Positions 52,959 through 61,218 of a stretch of 64,000 bases of DNA are shown piece after piece. The notes below the pieces were generated by a model. That model ran no database searches and was not told the origin of the DNA. It was given only the letters and a program-made list of their open reading frames with translations. This DNA is from an uncultured Anaerolineae bacterium (GTDB lineage Bacteria > Chloroflexota > Anaerolineae > Anaerolineales > Villigracilaceae). The first letter of the stretch is position 1. Each line of letters starts with the position of its first letter. The stretch lies in the NCBI GenBank assembly GCA_903822545.1, contig CAIJPN010000113.1, positions 1 through 64,000 of the forward strand. The letters run 5' to 3'. The translations under genes were made by a program, and so were the position numbers.

Positions 52959-54656
52959 CTAAAACCCCAACTCCTTCAAAATCTGGCCCTCGCCTTTTTT
53001 GCCGTTGGCGCCGAGCAATTCACGCCAGAACTGGTCATCGTAACGCCGCGAGCGTACCGGCAGCGGCATCGGGACGCCCCAGCCGAGCAGCAGCACTTCT
53101 TCCTTAGGCTGGAGCCGCGCCAGCATCCCGCGGATGGCCTCCCGCCCCGACAGGCCAGAGAGCACGGCCTGGATGTCAAGGTCATCACCCAGCCAGCCGC
53201 TGATGCGCGTGCCCAACTGCGACATGACCTCGTCATAGATTTGTGAGGGGCGCTGATCCACAATCAGCAGGGTGACGTAGTATTTGCGCAGCTCGCGCGC
53301 GATGGTGGCGAAAGCGGTCTGTGCGGCCATTTCGCGGTTAAGCAATTTATGGGCTTCCTCGACCACGATGATCAGCGGGCGCGGTTCCGAAGCCCCGTGC
53401 GAGCGGAAGGCGTTGGTGCGCTTCTCCCAGGCTTCGCGGATTTTGCGCGTCAGCAGGTTGGAGACCAGCAGGTAGTCCAGGTCGCTTTCGTTGTCGCCAA
53501 ACGACAAAACCACATGCCGCCCGGCCTCCAGCGCGTCGATAACCTGTTTGATGCTATCGGCGGCAGGTTTTTCAACGATGTAGTGCTTGTTGAACAGGCG
53601 GCGCAGTTTGTCGTGCAGGCCCTCGGCGGCGGCCACATTGACGCCGTTCGCCAGCGCCCAGGCGGCCACGCTTTCGGGGTGCGGCTGCTTCTTGATGCGG
53701 CCTTTCTCATCCTCGACTTCGATTTCCTCGCGGTTCATCTCTTTGAAAGATTGGAACCAGTTGTCGCGGAAAGTGGTCATCAACGCATTTAACGTGGTGG
53801 GAGTCGTCTCTTTGAGATTCAACTCGCGGCTGAGCATTTCGATGTCGGATGGAGCGATATCGCCCATAGCGATTTCAAGGTTGAAATCGGGCGTGTTCGC
53901 CCCGCGAATCATCGCTCCGGCTCCCAGCCCGACCACCTGGATCTTGTTCCTGAACTTGGTCTTTAATCCAATCACTTGCATTTTCGTGTCGGATGCGATG
54001 TCGTCGAAGCCGTATTCGTTGTGCATATCCAGCACCAGCACCGAGGCCTTGTTGTGATGCATCAGCCCGGCCAGCACCAGCCGTGTTAAGAAGGATTTGC
54101 CGGTGCCGGTCGCGCCGAAAACGCCCGAGGAGCGCTGGACGAATTTATCCAGGTTGATACAAACGGGGTGGCCCTGCTCGCGGGTGTAGCCGATGATAAA
54201 GTTCCCATCCTTGTCCGGGTCGCCGAAAATCGCAGCGATGTCGGCCTGGTCGGCCAGCGAAACCGGGGCGTGATGCAGCGGGACGGTTTTCACCGGGATG
54301 GGGCGAGGGTCTTCGCTGTGTTCGGCGCGCCAGAGTTTGTATTCGGGGGTGCCCGGCTCGGGGCCGCGTTCCAGCATCAGGGCGGGCAGGATTTCCAGGT
54401 TGGTATAGAGCGTCTGCCCGTGCAGGGCTTTGGCCAAGGCCGGGTGCAGCCGCGTTTCAGATTGTTCATCTGCAAAGCGCGGGTCGGTCGCACCCAGATT
54501 CAGGTCGGTAACCAGCCCGTAGAAGCGGTAGTTGCCGCTGTCGATGACGACAAAGCCGCCTTCCTGCACATCCAGCGGGTCAACGCTGAGACGGGCAGAG
54601 AAGGACTCTTTCAATCCACCGCCGATGATGTAGCCGATTTTTTGGTTGTTTGCCAT
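52959..54656 (-). CDS. herA: HerA-like DNA-translocating ATPase
   Basis: This 565-residue protein starts at ATG 54656 (AGGAGA five bases before). The N-terminal HAS-barrel covers about 1-100 (IGYIIGGGLKESFSARLS). The FtsK/HerA ATPase core has Walker A GATGTGKSF near 172, a Walker B-like SVLVLDMHNEYGF, a second acidic motif LIIVVEEAHKLLNRE and the VDQRPSQIYDEVMSQLGTRI sensor region. HerA forms a hexamer that pumps DNA and stimulates the NurA nuclease in end resection. A NurA gene and a HAS-barrel gene lie upstream on the same strand. The GxxExxY element now separates it from them, ending about ten bases from its start. Confidence 0.92.
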   Translation of the reverse strand: MANNQKIGYIIGGGLKESFSARLSVDPLDVQEGGFVVIDSGNYRFYGLVTDLNLGATDPRFADEQSETRLHPALAKALHGQTLYTNLEILPALMLERGPEPGTPEYKLWRAEHSEDPRPIPVKTVPLHHAPVSLADQADIAAIFGDPDKDGNFIIGYTREQGHPVCINLDKFVQRSSGVFGATGTGKSFLTRLVLAGLMHHNKASVLVLDMHNEYGFDDIASDTKMQVIGLKTKFRNKIQVVGLGAGAMIRGANTPDFNLEIAMGDIAPSDIEMLSRELNLKETTPTTLNALMTTFRDNWFQSFKEMNREEIEVEDEKGRIKKQPHPESVAAWALANGVNVAAAEGLHDKLRRLFNKHYIVEKPAADSIKQVIDALEAGRHVVLSFGDNESDLDYLLVSNLLTRKIREAWEKRTNAFRSHGASEPRPLIIVVEEAHKLLNREMAAQTAFATIARELRKYYVTLLIVDQRPSQIYDEVMSQLGTRISGWLGDDLDIQAVLSGLSGREAIRGMLARLQPKEEVLLLGWGVPMPLPVRSRRYDDQFWRELLGANGKKGEGQILKELGF

Positions 54657-54665
54657 GAAATCTCC

Positions 54666-54693
54666 TAAACACAAAGGGCACGAAGGTCACAAA
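54666..54693. repeat. Inverted repeat, left copy, flanking the GxxExxY gene
   Basis: 28 bases beginning TAAACACAAAGGGCACGAAG. The right copy at 55111-55138 is its reverse complement with a single mismatch. It ends two bases beyond the gene's stop codon. Confidence 0.9.
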
Positions 54694-54695
54694 GG

Positions 54696-55106
54696 TTAAA
54701 TGACCATTCGTTTGATGCCGTCTTTCAGATGGGGAACATTAAAGTTTATAAGAAAACCAAGCCGAAGCCCGGAAAGGCGCAGATAGGTCATTAATTGTGC
54801 TTCGAAGACCGGATTCATTTTTTCGACGGCTTTCAATTCAGCAAGAACGCATTTTTCAATACGCAAATCCAGCCTTAAACCCGATTCGATTTGCTCATCT
54901 TCAAACATAATTGGCAAAATGACTTGTGTTTCCACAAACGCGCCATTTTTTCGCAAAACATGAACCATGGCTGTTTCATAAACTGATTCCAGTAAGCCTG
55001 GGCCGAGCACGGTATGGACTTTGTATGCCGCATCGAGCACCGTTCTGCCGACACGTTCGATTTCAAGTGGTACAGGCTGGAAGATTTTCTTGAGTTGCGC
55101 AGGCAT
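54696..55106 (-). CDS. GxxExxY protein, PD-(D/E)XK nuclease superfamily
   Basis: This is a 136-residue protein of the PDDEXK_3 / GxxExxY family. The name motif is GLLESVY (near residue 37); the nuclease-like motif is LDLRIEKCVLAELKAVE (Asp near 79, then Glu-x-Lys), followed by MTYLRLSGLRLGFLINFN. The biochemical role of the family is not established. The gene fills the space between two 28-bp inverted repeats almost exactly. The only plausible Shine-Dalgarno (GAAGGA) lies inside the right-hand repeat, ten bases from the ATG. It interrupts the NurA-HAS-HerA operon. Other possibility: an accessory nuclease subunit of that complex. Confidence 0.88.
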   Translation of the reverse strand: MPAQLKKIFQPVPLEIERVGRTVLDAAYKVHTVLGPGLLESVYETAMVHVLRKNGAFVETQVILPIMFEDEQIESGLRLDLRIEKCVLAELKAVEKMNPVFEAQLMTYLRLSGLRLGFLINFNVPHLKDGIKRMVI

Positions 55107-55110
55107 AAAT

Positions 55111-55138
55111 TTTGTGTCCTTCGTGCCCTTTGTGTTTA
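55111..55138. repeat. Inverted repeat, right copy, flanking the GxxExxY gene
   Basis: Reverse complement of 54666-54693 with one mismatch. It supplies the TAA stop (55138-55136) of the HAS-barrel gene and the ribosome site of the GxxExxY gene. Confidence 0.9.
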
Positions 55139-55723
55139 AAGAACTTCCCCTAGGGCACCCAAAACGCTCATAAGTGTAGGGTAATCATCCCGCAGAAGTG
55201 TAATCAACTCCTGTGTTGCTTTTTCTTTCCACGCGGGGTCTTGCGCCGCGCCTGCCTGTTGGATGTGCGCGGCTAAAATCTCTCCAATCGGGGCGTCTTT
55301 GGCCCTGAGAATGTGGCGGAAGTAGCCAAATTTGCCGGCGCTGGTAAATCTGGCCAGTTCTTTGTCATCACACAGGTAGATGACATCCAGGCTGAGGGGC
55401 GGGCGCGGCGGGAGCAGGTGGAAGATCCTACCATCCTGTTCGTAGCCCACCGAAAGCACGGACATTTCCACCGGGACGATGCGCCGCTCGCGGTTGTCGC
55501 GCATCACTTCCTCGCTGACATGTTCGGCGGTGACGAGTTGGCGCACCAATCCGTCATCGTCGATGTGGATGTCGTAGATCAGGCCGTAGACCTGGTAGCC
55601 GTTCCCGAGCGGGGCGCGGACGAGCGCGCCAAAGGCCGGGGCGTCAAACTGCGAGACGGAACACCCGGCGATAAAGCCGGTTGTCCCGGCGCGGAGTAAA
55701 CGTCCGATTTCAATGGTTGGCAT
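55136..55723 (-). CDS. HAS-barrel protein of the HerA-NurA operon
   Basis: This is a 195-residue protein from ATG 55723 (AGGAGA eight bases before). A beta-barrel-like N-terminal part (IEIGRLLRAGTTGFIAGCSVSQFDAPAFGALVRA) resembles the HAS domain found at the N-terminus of HerA. The C-terminal half is helical. A helper or adaptor role between NurA and HerA is likely by position (inference). Its stop codon is formed by the terminal repeat of the GxxExxY element, so its original C-terminus may have been altered. Confidence 0.75.
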   Translation of the reverse strand: MPTIEIGRLLRAGTTGFIAGCSVSQFDAPAFGALVRAPLGNGYQVYGLIYDIHIDDDGLVRQLVTAEHVSEEVMRDNRERRIVPVEMSVLSVGYEQDGRIFHLLPPRPPLSLDVIYLCDDKELARFTSAGKFGYFRHILRAKDAPIGEILAAHIQQAGAAQDPAWKEKATQELITLLRDDYPTLMSVLGALGEVL

Positions 55724-55747
55724 AGGTGGATCTCCTACCCCACCCTG

Positions 55748-55793
55748 CCTCCCCCAAATGAACGGATGAACTTCGCGGATCATTGGGGGGAGG
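55748..55793. repeat. GC-rich hairpin repeat in the NurA-HAS gap
   Basis: A 14-bp stem with one mismatch (CCTCCCCCAAATGA with TCATTGGGGGGAGG) and an 18-base loop. It lies between two genes of one operon and is similar in core to the other CCTCCCCCAAA hairpins. Confidence 0.65.
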
Positions 55794-55822
55794 TGGCGCG
55801 CAGCGCCGGAGGGGGTTAAAAG

Positions 55823-57025
55823 TTAAAAATGTGTTCTTCCGGGCAAATCTTTGGCGGATTGTTTGTAGGAGCCGTCATCGGTGTCTTCACCGGCGCGGCG
55901 CAGTTCCATGCTGAGTAGCTGTTCGATCTGGTTTTTCTCTTCAAACGAGACGACGGCGGTTTCATGGGCGCGGTGCAGCAGGTAGGGATAGGGTTTTGCG
56001 CCCATCATGCGGCACTGACTGACGAGAACCGCGTGCAACTGCCCCAGTTTTTGGGGGTCATCGGCCACCCATTTGGGGATTTCGACGCGCACGGGCCAGG
56101 GGCGGCCTTGTGTGCCAGCGTTCAGGTAGAAAAAGTGAATGGCGAGCACGCCTTTGTAATCTTTTTCAGATTTGGCTTGCAGGGCAAAGACTGCTGAACG
56201 TTCGCCGGGGGCTAGCATGGGGTTTTTGCGGTTGCCAAACAGCCAGCGGTCAGAGACGCCGCGCAGGGGATGGATATTGCGCAAATTTTCCACTTGCGCC
56301 ACATCGCCAATCGCCATCAGTTCGAGCAGGCGGATGACCAGGTCCGCGGCGGGTTTGTCAACGTAACCGGCAGTGACCACCCCGCGCGTTTGCAGGCGGG
56401 AAAGGACGGTTCGATATTTGGACAGGCTTTCGGCAAAGGCGGCGGCATCTTCCCCGCTGGCAGAGCCCCATAGTTCGATAGGCCCATCGGTGAAGGTGAT
56501 GATGGGGGTTTCGTCAACGGCGAAGCTGGCAGCCAGTTCGTCGAGCTTGGAGCGTTCGCGCAGGTCGCGCATCAGGGCTACCATGCCTTCGGAGAGTGGT
56601 GCGCCGGATGCGGTGGTAAGTTGTTCGTCGAAGAGCAGGTCAGAGTCGGTGAAAATTTGGGGCGCGGCGCCCGAGTTCAGACGCAGGATAATCGCTCCGA
56701 CGTTGATCAGGCCAAATTGGATGGAGCTGTGCCGGTCCGGGTTGATCTGCGAACCATCAGCGGCGATTAAAACTGCGTTTAACGGCAAGGCAGGCGGCAG
56801 GGCGTGAAAATCCAAAGGTTCGTTTAACGGCAGGGCGCAGCGCAGGGCGGGATCCGCTGTTTTGGCGGTTTCCACTTTGTAGCGTAATCCATCCAGGTTA
56901 TTGGCATGTTCGTAGAACAGCCTTAACGCGGTCATACGCCGTTCCTCGAGCGTTTTTTTGCGCTGTTGGGCGGTGGCGCCGATTTCACGGATTTTTTCGT
57001 ATACTTGCTGGAAGTCAATGGTCAT
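55823..57025 (-). CDS. nurA: NurA-domain nuclease
   Basis: This is a 400-residue protein. The NurA domain begins with VLIAADGSQINPDRH (about 85-99, the first metal-binding Asp), and continues with ITFTDGPIELWG (second Asp), the RLQTRGVVTAGYVDKPAADLVIRLLEL helix region and a late HAVLVSQCRMMGAKPYPYLLHRAHETAVV block. NurA is a 5'-3' exonuclease/endonuclease that works with HerA in DNA end processing. It is the first gene of the leftward operon NurA - HAS - (GxxExxY) - HerA. HerA-nuclease pairs also occur as antiphage systems, but this arrangement alone does not show that. Confidence 0.9.
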   Translation of the reverse strand: MTIDFQQVYEKIREIGATAQQRKKTLEERRMTALRLFYEHANNLDGLRYKVETAKTADPALRCALPLNEPLDFHALPPALPLNAVLIAADGSQINPDRHSSIQFGLINVGAIILRLNSGAAPQIFTDSDLLFDEQLTTASGAPLSEGMVALMRDLRERSKLDELAASFAVDETPIITFTDGPIELWGSASGEDAAAFAESLSKYRTVLSRLQTRGVVTAGYVDKPAADLVIRLLELMAIGDVAQVENLRNIHPLRGVSDRWLFGNRKNPMLAPGERSAVFALQAKSEKDYKGVLAIHFFYLNAGTQGRPWPVRVEIPKWVADDPQKLGQLHAVLVSQCRMMGAKPYPYLLHRAHETAVVSFEEKNQIEQLLSMELRRAGEDTDDGSYKQSAKDLPGRTHF

Positions 57026-57059
57026 AGGTTAGAACATTTGTTATGTTTTTATGATTGTA

Positions 57060-57080
57060 GCGCAAATTATCATTTTGCGC
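57060..57080. promoter_or_regulatory. Palindrome in the nurA / SIMPL divergent region
   Basis: GCGCAAA-TTATCAT-TTTGCGC, a perfect 7-bp inverted repeat between two divergent genes. Possible operator. Confidence 0.35.
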
Positions 57081-57142
57081 CACGCGGGAACTTTTTTTGT
57101 CGGTTGGCGTCTTAGGAAGGAATTCAAAAAAAGGAGAACCTT

Positions 57143-57856
57143 ATGAAAACCAAACTTTCTGTTTTTTCCCTAATTGTTGTGCTGGCACTGCTGCTGAGTG
57201 CCTGTGGCGTGGCTGGCACCCAAACCCCGGCGCGGACGATGACTGTCAACGGTAGTGGACAGATATATTTGAAGCCCGATATTGCTTACATCTATGTTGG
57301 TGTGCACACTGAAAATGTGAGCGCGGCCAGCGCGGTGGCTGAGAATAATACCAAAACCGCCAGATTGGTGGAGGCCTTGACCGGGTTTGGCGTGGCGGCT
57401 GAAGATGTGCGCACGACCAATTTTTCCATCTGGCCCAGCCAGCAGTTTACGCCCGAGGGTCAGCCGATGGAAACGAAGTATATGGTCGATAACACTGTGT
57501 ATGTGACCGTGCGCGACCTGTCCAAGTTGGGTGATATGCTGGATGGCGCTGTAAAGGCCGGAGCGAACAGCATCAATAGCATTACTTTTGATGTTGCGGA
57601 TAAGACCCAGGCGATGAGCGATGCTCGCAAGGCGGCTGTGGCTGCGGCCAAGAAGCAGGCTGAGGAACTGGCCAGTGCAGCGGGTGTGTCACTGGTGAAT
57701 GTCCAGAGCATCCAGTATTTTGATAGCATGCCGGTGCCGGTTTTTGAAGGCAAGGGCATGGGTGGTGGCGCGATGGCTGCGGATGTGGCCGTGCCGATCA
57801 ACCCCGGCCAGCTTCAATTGACGGCAACTGTGACACTGACCTACGAAATCAGATAA
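57143..57856 (+). CDS. SIMPL-domain (DUF541) lipoprotein
   Basis: This is a 237-residue protein. The signal peptide MKTKLSVFSLIVVLALLLSAC has its lipidated Cys at 21. The SIMPL domain covers about 30-235, with the typical start TMTVNGSGQIYLKPDIAYIYVGV and AAKKQAEELASAAGVSLVNVQSI. Members are periplasmic or outer-surface proteins (the BP26/SIMPL group) with poorly known function, some linked to oxidative stress tolerance. AAGGAGA precedes the ATG. A clear terminator follows, so the gene is a single unit. Confidence 0.93.
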   Translation: MKTKLSVFSLIVVLALLLSACGVAGTQTPARTMTVNGSGQIYLKPDIAYIYVGVHTENVSAASAVAENNTKTARLVEALTGFGVAAEDVRTTNFSIWPSQQFTPEGQPMETKYMVDNTVYVTVRDLSKLGDMLDGAVKAGANSINSITFDVADKTQAMSDARKAAVAAAKKQAEELASAAGVSLVNVQSIQYFDSMPVPVFEGKGMGGGAMAADVAVPINPGQLQLTATVTLTYEIR

Positions 57857-57876
57857 TCATTTCCCCCGTTGTTCGT

Positions 57877-57904
57877 GCCCTCCCCAGATGGGGAGGGCTT
57901 TTTT
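57877..57904 (+). terminator. Rho-independent terminator of the SIMPL gene
   Basis: GCCCTCCCC / GGGGAGGGC stem with loop AGAT, then six T. Confidence 0.92.
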
Positions 57905-58088
57905 GTGTATTTGCTGTGTCAATTTATCGGGTTCACGGTTTGCGCGTTTGTACCCGGGGGGTAGGGCGAAAAAATAATGTTTAAGTCACACTTTCCCATA
58001 ATAAGATGGGTATTTAACCTGATTAGGTAACCATTTTGCAAGTCGTATATTCGCACCAAATGGAATCCTTATTTATAGAGGAAAAGAT

Positions 58089-59081
58089 ATGCCAAGCACA
58101 ATTTTGATTGTAGATGATGATTTTGTTAATCGCCAGAACCTGGAAGTAACCCTGTCTGATGATGGTTATCGACTGGAAATGGCGGACAATGGGCAAAAAG
58201 CTCTTGATTTGATGCCAAAGATCCAGCCGGATGTGGTTTTATTGGATGTGGTGATGCCCGGGTTGGATGGTTTTGAAGTTTGCCGCCGTATTCGGCGCGA
58301 TGTGACCCTGGCTGAAACCCCGGTGGTATTGCTGACATCCCTGGATGACCACGATTCTCTATTGCGTGGGCTGGAAGCCGGGGCGGACGATTTTATCAGC
58401 CGTCCTTTTGACCGTTACGAACTGCGCGCCCGGCTGGCCTCCATCACACGCCTGAACCGCTATCGCAGCCTGCTCAATGAGCGGACTCGCCTGACGCAGG
58501 CGATCAAAGACCTCGAACGCGCTTATGATTCTACGCTTGAAGGCTGGTCGCTTGCGCTTAACTTGCGAGAGATTGAGCCAACGGAACACCACCAACGGGT
58601 TCTGGATGTTCTGGTGAAAATGGCCCGGCGTTTTGGCATGAACGAACACGATATTCAATATTTAAAACGTGGGGCTTTGCTGCACGATATTGGCAAGATG
58701 GCCATCCCCGATACTATTTTGCGCAAACCTGGCAAGCTGACTATGGAAGAGATGGAAATTGTGCGCAAGCACCCTGAATATGCCCTAAAGGTGCTGGAAA
58801 CCATCCCTTACCTGGCGCCTGCCATCGATATCCCCTACTGCCACCATGAGAAATGGGATGGGACGGGCTATCCGCGTGGATTGAAAGGTGAACAAATCCC
58901 ACTTGGCGCGCGCATTTTTGCGGTTATCGATGTGTGGGATGCGTTAACTTCTGACCGTCCATATCGCCCTGCCTGGACAGATGAGTCTGCTATTGAATAC
59001 ATCAAAAAACAATCAGGCTCGCATTTTGACCCACGTGTCGTGCAAATCTTTCTTGATGTCGTGCGCAACCGAAAGGTATAG
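58089..59081 (+). CDS. HD-GYP response regulator (c-di-GMP phosphodiesterase, RpfG-like)
   Basis: This is a 330-residue protein. The receiver covers about 1-120 (IVDDDFVNRQN, acceptor in VVLLDVVMPGLDG, Lys-site replaced by DFISRPFD, i.e. Arg instead of the usual Lys). The HD-GYP domain covers about 150-325, with ALLHDIGKMAIPD, RKHPEYAL, YCHHEKWDGTGYPRGLKGE and DVWDALTSDRPYR, all the metal and GYP motif residues present. It should break down c-di-GMP on receiver control. The Lys to Arg change in the receiver may alter switching. It is two bases before the REC-PAS-kinase gene, which probably works with it. AGAGGAAAAG precedes the ATG. Confidence 0.94.
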   Translation: MPSTILIVDDDFVNRQNLEVTLSDDGYRLEMADNGQKALDLMPKIQPDVVLLDVVMPGLDGFEVCRRIRRDVTLAETPVVLLTSLDDHDSLLRGLEAGADDFISRPFDRYELRARLASITRLNRYRSLLNERTRLTQAIKDLERAYDSTLEGWSLALNLREIEPTEHHQRVLDVLVKMARRFGMNEHDIQYLKRGALLHDIGKMAIPDTILRKPGKLTMEEMEIVRKHPEYALKVLETIPYLAPAIDIPYCHHEKWDGTGYPRGLKGEQIPLGARIFAVIDVWDALTSDRPYRPAWTDESAIEYIKKQSGSHFDPRVVQIFLDVVRNRKV

Positions 59082-59083
59082 CT

Positions 59084-60535
59084 ATGCAGACTCATGCCAC
59101 AATCTACATTGTCGATGATGACCAGGGTGCGCGCATGGCCTTGCAATCCCTGCTCGAGAACCAGAATTACGAATTACAGTTTTTTGAGAACGGCCAGACG
59201 CTTTTGGATGCCCTGCAAGACAACCAGCCCGATTTAATCCTGCTGGATGTGATGATGCCTGGCCTTTCGGGCTTTGAAGTCTGTGAGCGTATCCGCAGCT
59301 CTCCCGCCCTGGATGGCATCCCGATTTTGATGATCACTGCCCTGGATGGCCGCCAGGAAAAGCTGCGCGGGCTGGAAGCCGGGGCCGATGATTTCATCAC
59401 CAAACCATTTGACCGGCTGGAACTGCGCGCCCGCATCAAAATGGTCACCAACCTCAATCGTTACCGGCGTATCGTAACGGCTGAGCGCCGCCTGATGTGG
59501 GTGGTGGATGCCACTGCTGAGGGATACTTAATTGTCGATGAAAATGACACCATACGATATGCCAACCGCAAAGCCAGGCAGTGCCTCAACCTGGAAAGCG
59601 GTGTGCAAAACAGCCTGCCGCGGTTTCTAGATGCCATCAAAAAGAAATTTTTGCTCGTCCCCGATTTCAGTTGGAACGGCTGGCCGAATGACCTGTTTGA
59701 CGCAGAAGACCAGCGCTTCCTGGTGCGCCCTGAAACCAGCGAAGCCAATGCCATGTGGCTGAAGGTGGATGTACTCTCCACACCCAGCCCGGCCCAATCG
59801 GCCTATCTTTTGCGCTTGCGTGATGTCAGCCCTCAAATGCAAACCCAGATGGAGCAATTCACCTTCCATTCGGCCATCAATCACAAGCTGCGTACCCCGC
59901 TGGGGCAGATCATCGGCGGCCTGGAATTAATTGCCTCCAGCGCCGAGGGCGTTTCAGATGAATTATTTGAGATGAGCCGCTGGGCGTTGAAGGGAGCCAA
60001 CCAGCTTTCCAGCCAGATTTTGGAAATTTTGTCTTATGCCAGGCTTTCCAACCTCGGGCTGACTTCAGGCATGCAAATCTCTGATATGGAGTCCCTGCTC
60101 AAGAAAATCCAGACTGACCTTGAGGTCAAACAGGTTAAAACATACATCGATCCGGCGCTGGATGGTTGTTCTACCGTCATCTCTGAAAAGGCGCTTGAAC
60201 TGGTGCTGCGGGAGTTGCATGAAAATGCTATCAAGTTCCACCCAGAGCATGATCCCAATATCTTAATTTACATCAAACAGCGTTCAGATGAATCGGCCTC
60301 CCTCGAAGTGATCAGCAACGGGCAGCCGCTGCCGATCCCGGCCCTGCCCAGGGTTTGGGAACCCTATTTCCAGAGTGAGAAAAGCTATTCGGGCCAGGTT
60401 CCCGGCATGGGCCTGGGGCTTTCGATGGTAGCCAGTATCATCTGGCAGAGTGGCGGGAAGTGCGATATACAAAACCTGCCCAACGAAAACGGGGTGATGG
60501 TGACGCTAACCATCCCGTTGGTCAGGCAGGTTTGA
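59084..60535 (+). CDS. Response regulator-type histidine kinase (REC-PAS-HisKA-HATPase)
   Basis: This is a 483-residue soluble protein with the receiver at the N-terminus (about 1-120; LILLDVMMPGLSG, DDFITKPFD). A PAS-like domain lies at about 130-250. A HisKA-like domain has the H-box SAINHKLRTPLGQIIGG near 265. The HATPase (about 365-480) has RELHENAIKFHP, the degenerate G1 SNGQPLPI and GMGLGLSM. It is the reverse order of a hybrid kinase, so input phosphate may control the kinase. The G1 box lacks the usual DxGxG, so catalytic activity is less certain. It is cotranscribed with the HD-GYP regulator. Confidence 0.9.
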   Translation: MQTHATIYIVDDDQGARMALQSLLENQNYELQFFENGQTLLDALQDNQPDLILLDVMMPGLSGFEVCERIRSSPALDGIPILMITALDGRQEKLRGLEAGADDFITKPFDRLELRARIKMVTNLNRYRRIVTAERRLMWVVDATAEGYLIVDENDTIRYANRKARQCLNLESGVQNSLPRFLDAIKKKFLLVPDFSWNGWPNDLFDAEDQRFLVRPETSEANAMWLKVDVLSTPSPAQSAYLLRLRDVSPQMQTQMEQFTFHSAINHKLRTPLGQIIGGLELIASSAEGVSDELFEMSRWALKGANQLSSQILEILSYARLSNLGLTSGMQISDMESLLKKIQTDLEVKQVKTYIDPALDGCSTVISEKALELVLRELHENAIKFHPEHDPNILIYIKQRSDESASLEVISNGQPLPIPALPRVWEPYFQSEKSYSGQVPGMGLGLSMVASIIWQSGGKCDIQNLPNENGVMVTLTIPLVRQV

Positions 60536-60564
60536 TGGCGTGAATTGATTTGTACCGGTGCTAA

Positions 60565-61218
60565 TCACTCATCCAAGTTGATCAGCCCGTATTTGGCAGC
60601 CAGGCGCACCAGCCCGGCCAGGTTGCGCACATGCAACTTTTCCATCAGGCTGGCACGATGTTTTTCCACGGTTTTTTCGCTGATGAAGAGCATTTCGGCA
60701 ATTTCATTGCTGGTATGCTCTTCTGCAATTAATTTCATGATCTCTTTTTCACGTGGGGAAAGCACAGTCAGCGGGTCGCCGGATGTGTTGAGTGGGCGCG
60801 GTTTGAGTACATTGTTAACCATAATTTCTGAGATGGGGCCGCTCAGGTAGGTTTCACCACGTGCGGCGGCGCGCACTGCCCATAAAAGCTCTTCACTCAC
60901 CGACGATTTGAGCACATAACCTTTGACGCCGCTTTGCAGGGCCTGGTAAACCAGCGGCTCATCAGAATACATGGACAGCAGCACTACACGCGATGGGATT
61001 TTGGCGTTGCGCATTTTCTCGGCAGCCTGGATGCCGTTCAGACGCGGCATCATAATATCCATCACAATAACATCGGGGAGCAGTTTTTCGGCAAGTTCAA
61101 CAGCTTGTTGTCCGTCTGATGCTTCGCCCAAAATTTCAACATCTTCTGATTTTTCGAGCAGTGCGCGAATGCCTGCGCGAACAATGGCATGGTCTTCAGC
61201 TAAAATTACGTGAATCAT
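60565..61218 (-). CDS. NarL/FixJ-family response regulator
   Basis: This is a 217-residue protein. The receiver covers about 1-120 (AEDHAIVRAGIRALL, acceptor in VIVMDIMMPRLNG, Lys in GYVLKSSVSEE). The LuxR-type helix-turn-helix covers about 150-212 (LSPREKEIMKLIAEEHTSNEIAEMLFISEKTVEKHRASLMEKLHV). Its start overlaps the stop of the REC-HisKA_3 kinase by four bases, so that kinase is the natural partner. Target genes are not known. It converges with the REC-PAS-kinase gene with 29 bases between stops. Confidence 0.95.
   Translation of the reverse strand: MIHVILAEDHAIVRAGIRALLEKSEDVEILGEASDGQQAVELAEKLLPDVIVMDIMMPRLNGIQAAEKMRNAKIPSRVVLLSMYSDEPLVYQALQSGVKGYVLKSSVSEELLWAVRAAARGETYLSGPISEIMVNNVLKPRPLNTSGDPLTVLSPREKEIMKLIAEEHTSNEIAEMLFISEKTVEKHRASLMEKLHVRNLAGLVRLAAKYGLINLDE

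Noticed and set aside
52503-53246. Short + strand frames (52503-52799, 52833-53246) around the transposase remnant and herA end
   Set aside because: No ribosome site or recognisable domain; they cross the inverted repeat region and herA antisense.
52959-57025. Known antiphage HerA system
   Set aside because: No SIR2, DUF4297 or other effector typical of those systems is present; the NurA-HerA pair alone fits DNA repair.
57905-58088. c-di-GMP riboswitch upstream of the HD-GYP gene
   Set aside because: I looked for a GEMM-type fold and conserved core and did not find one.
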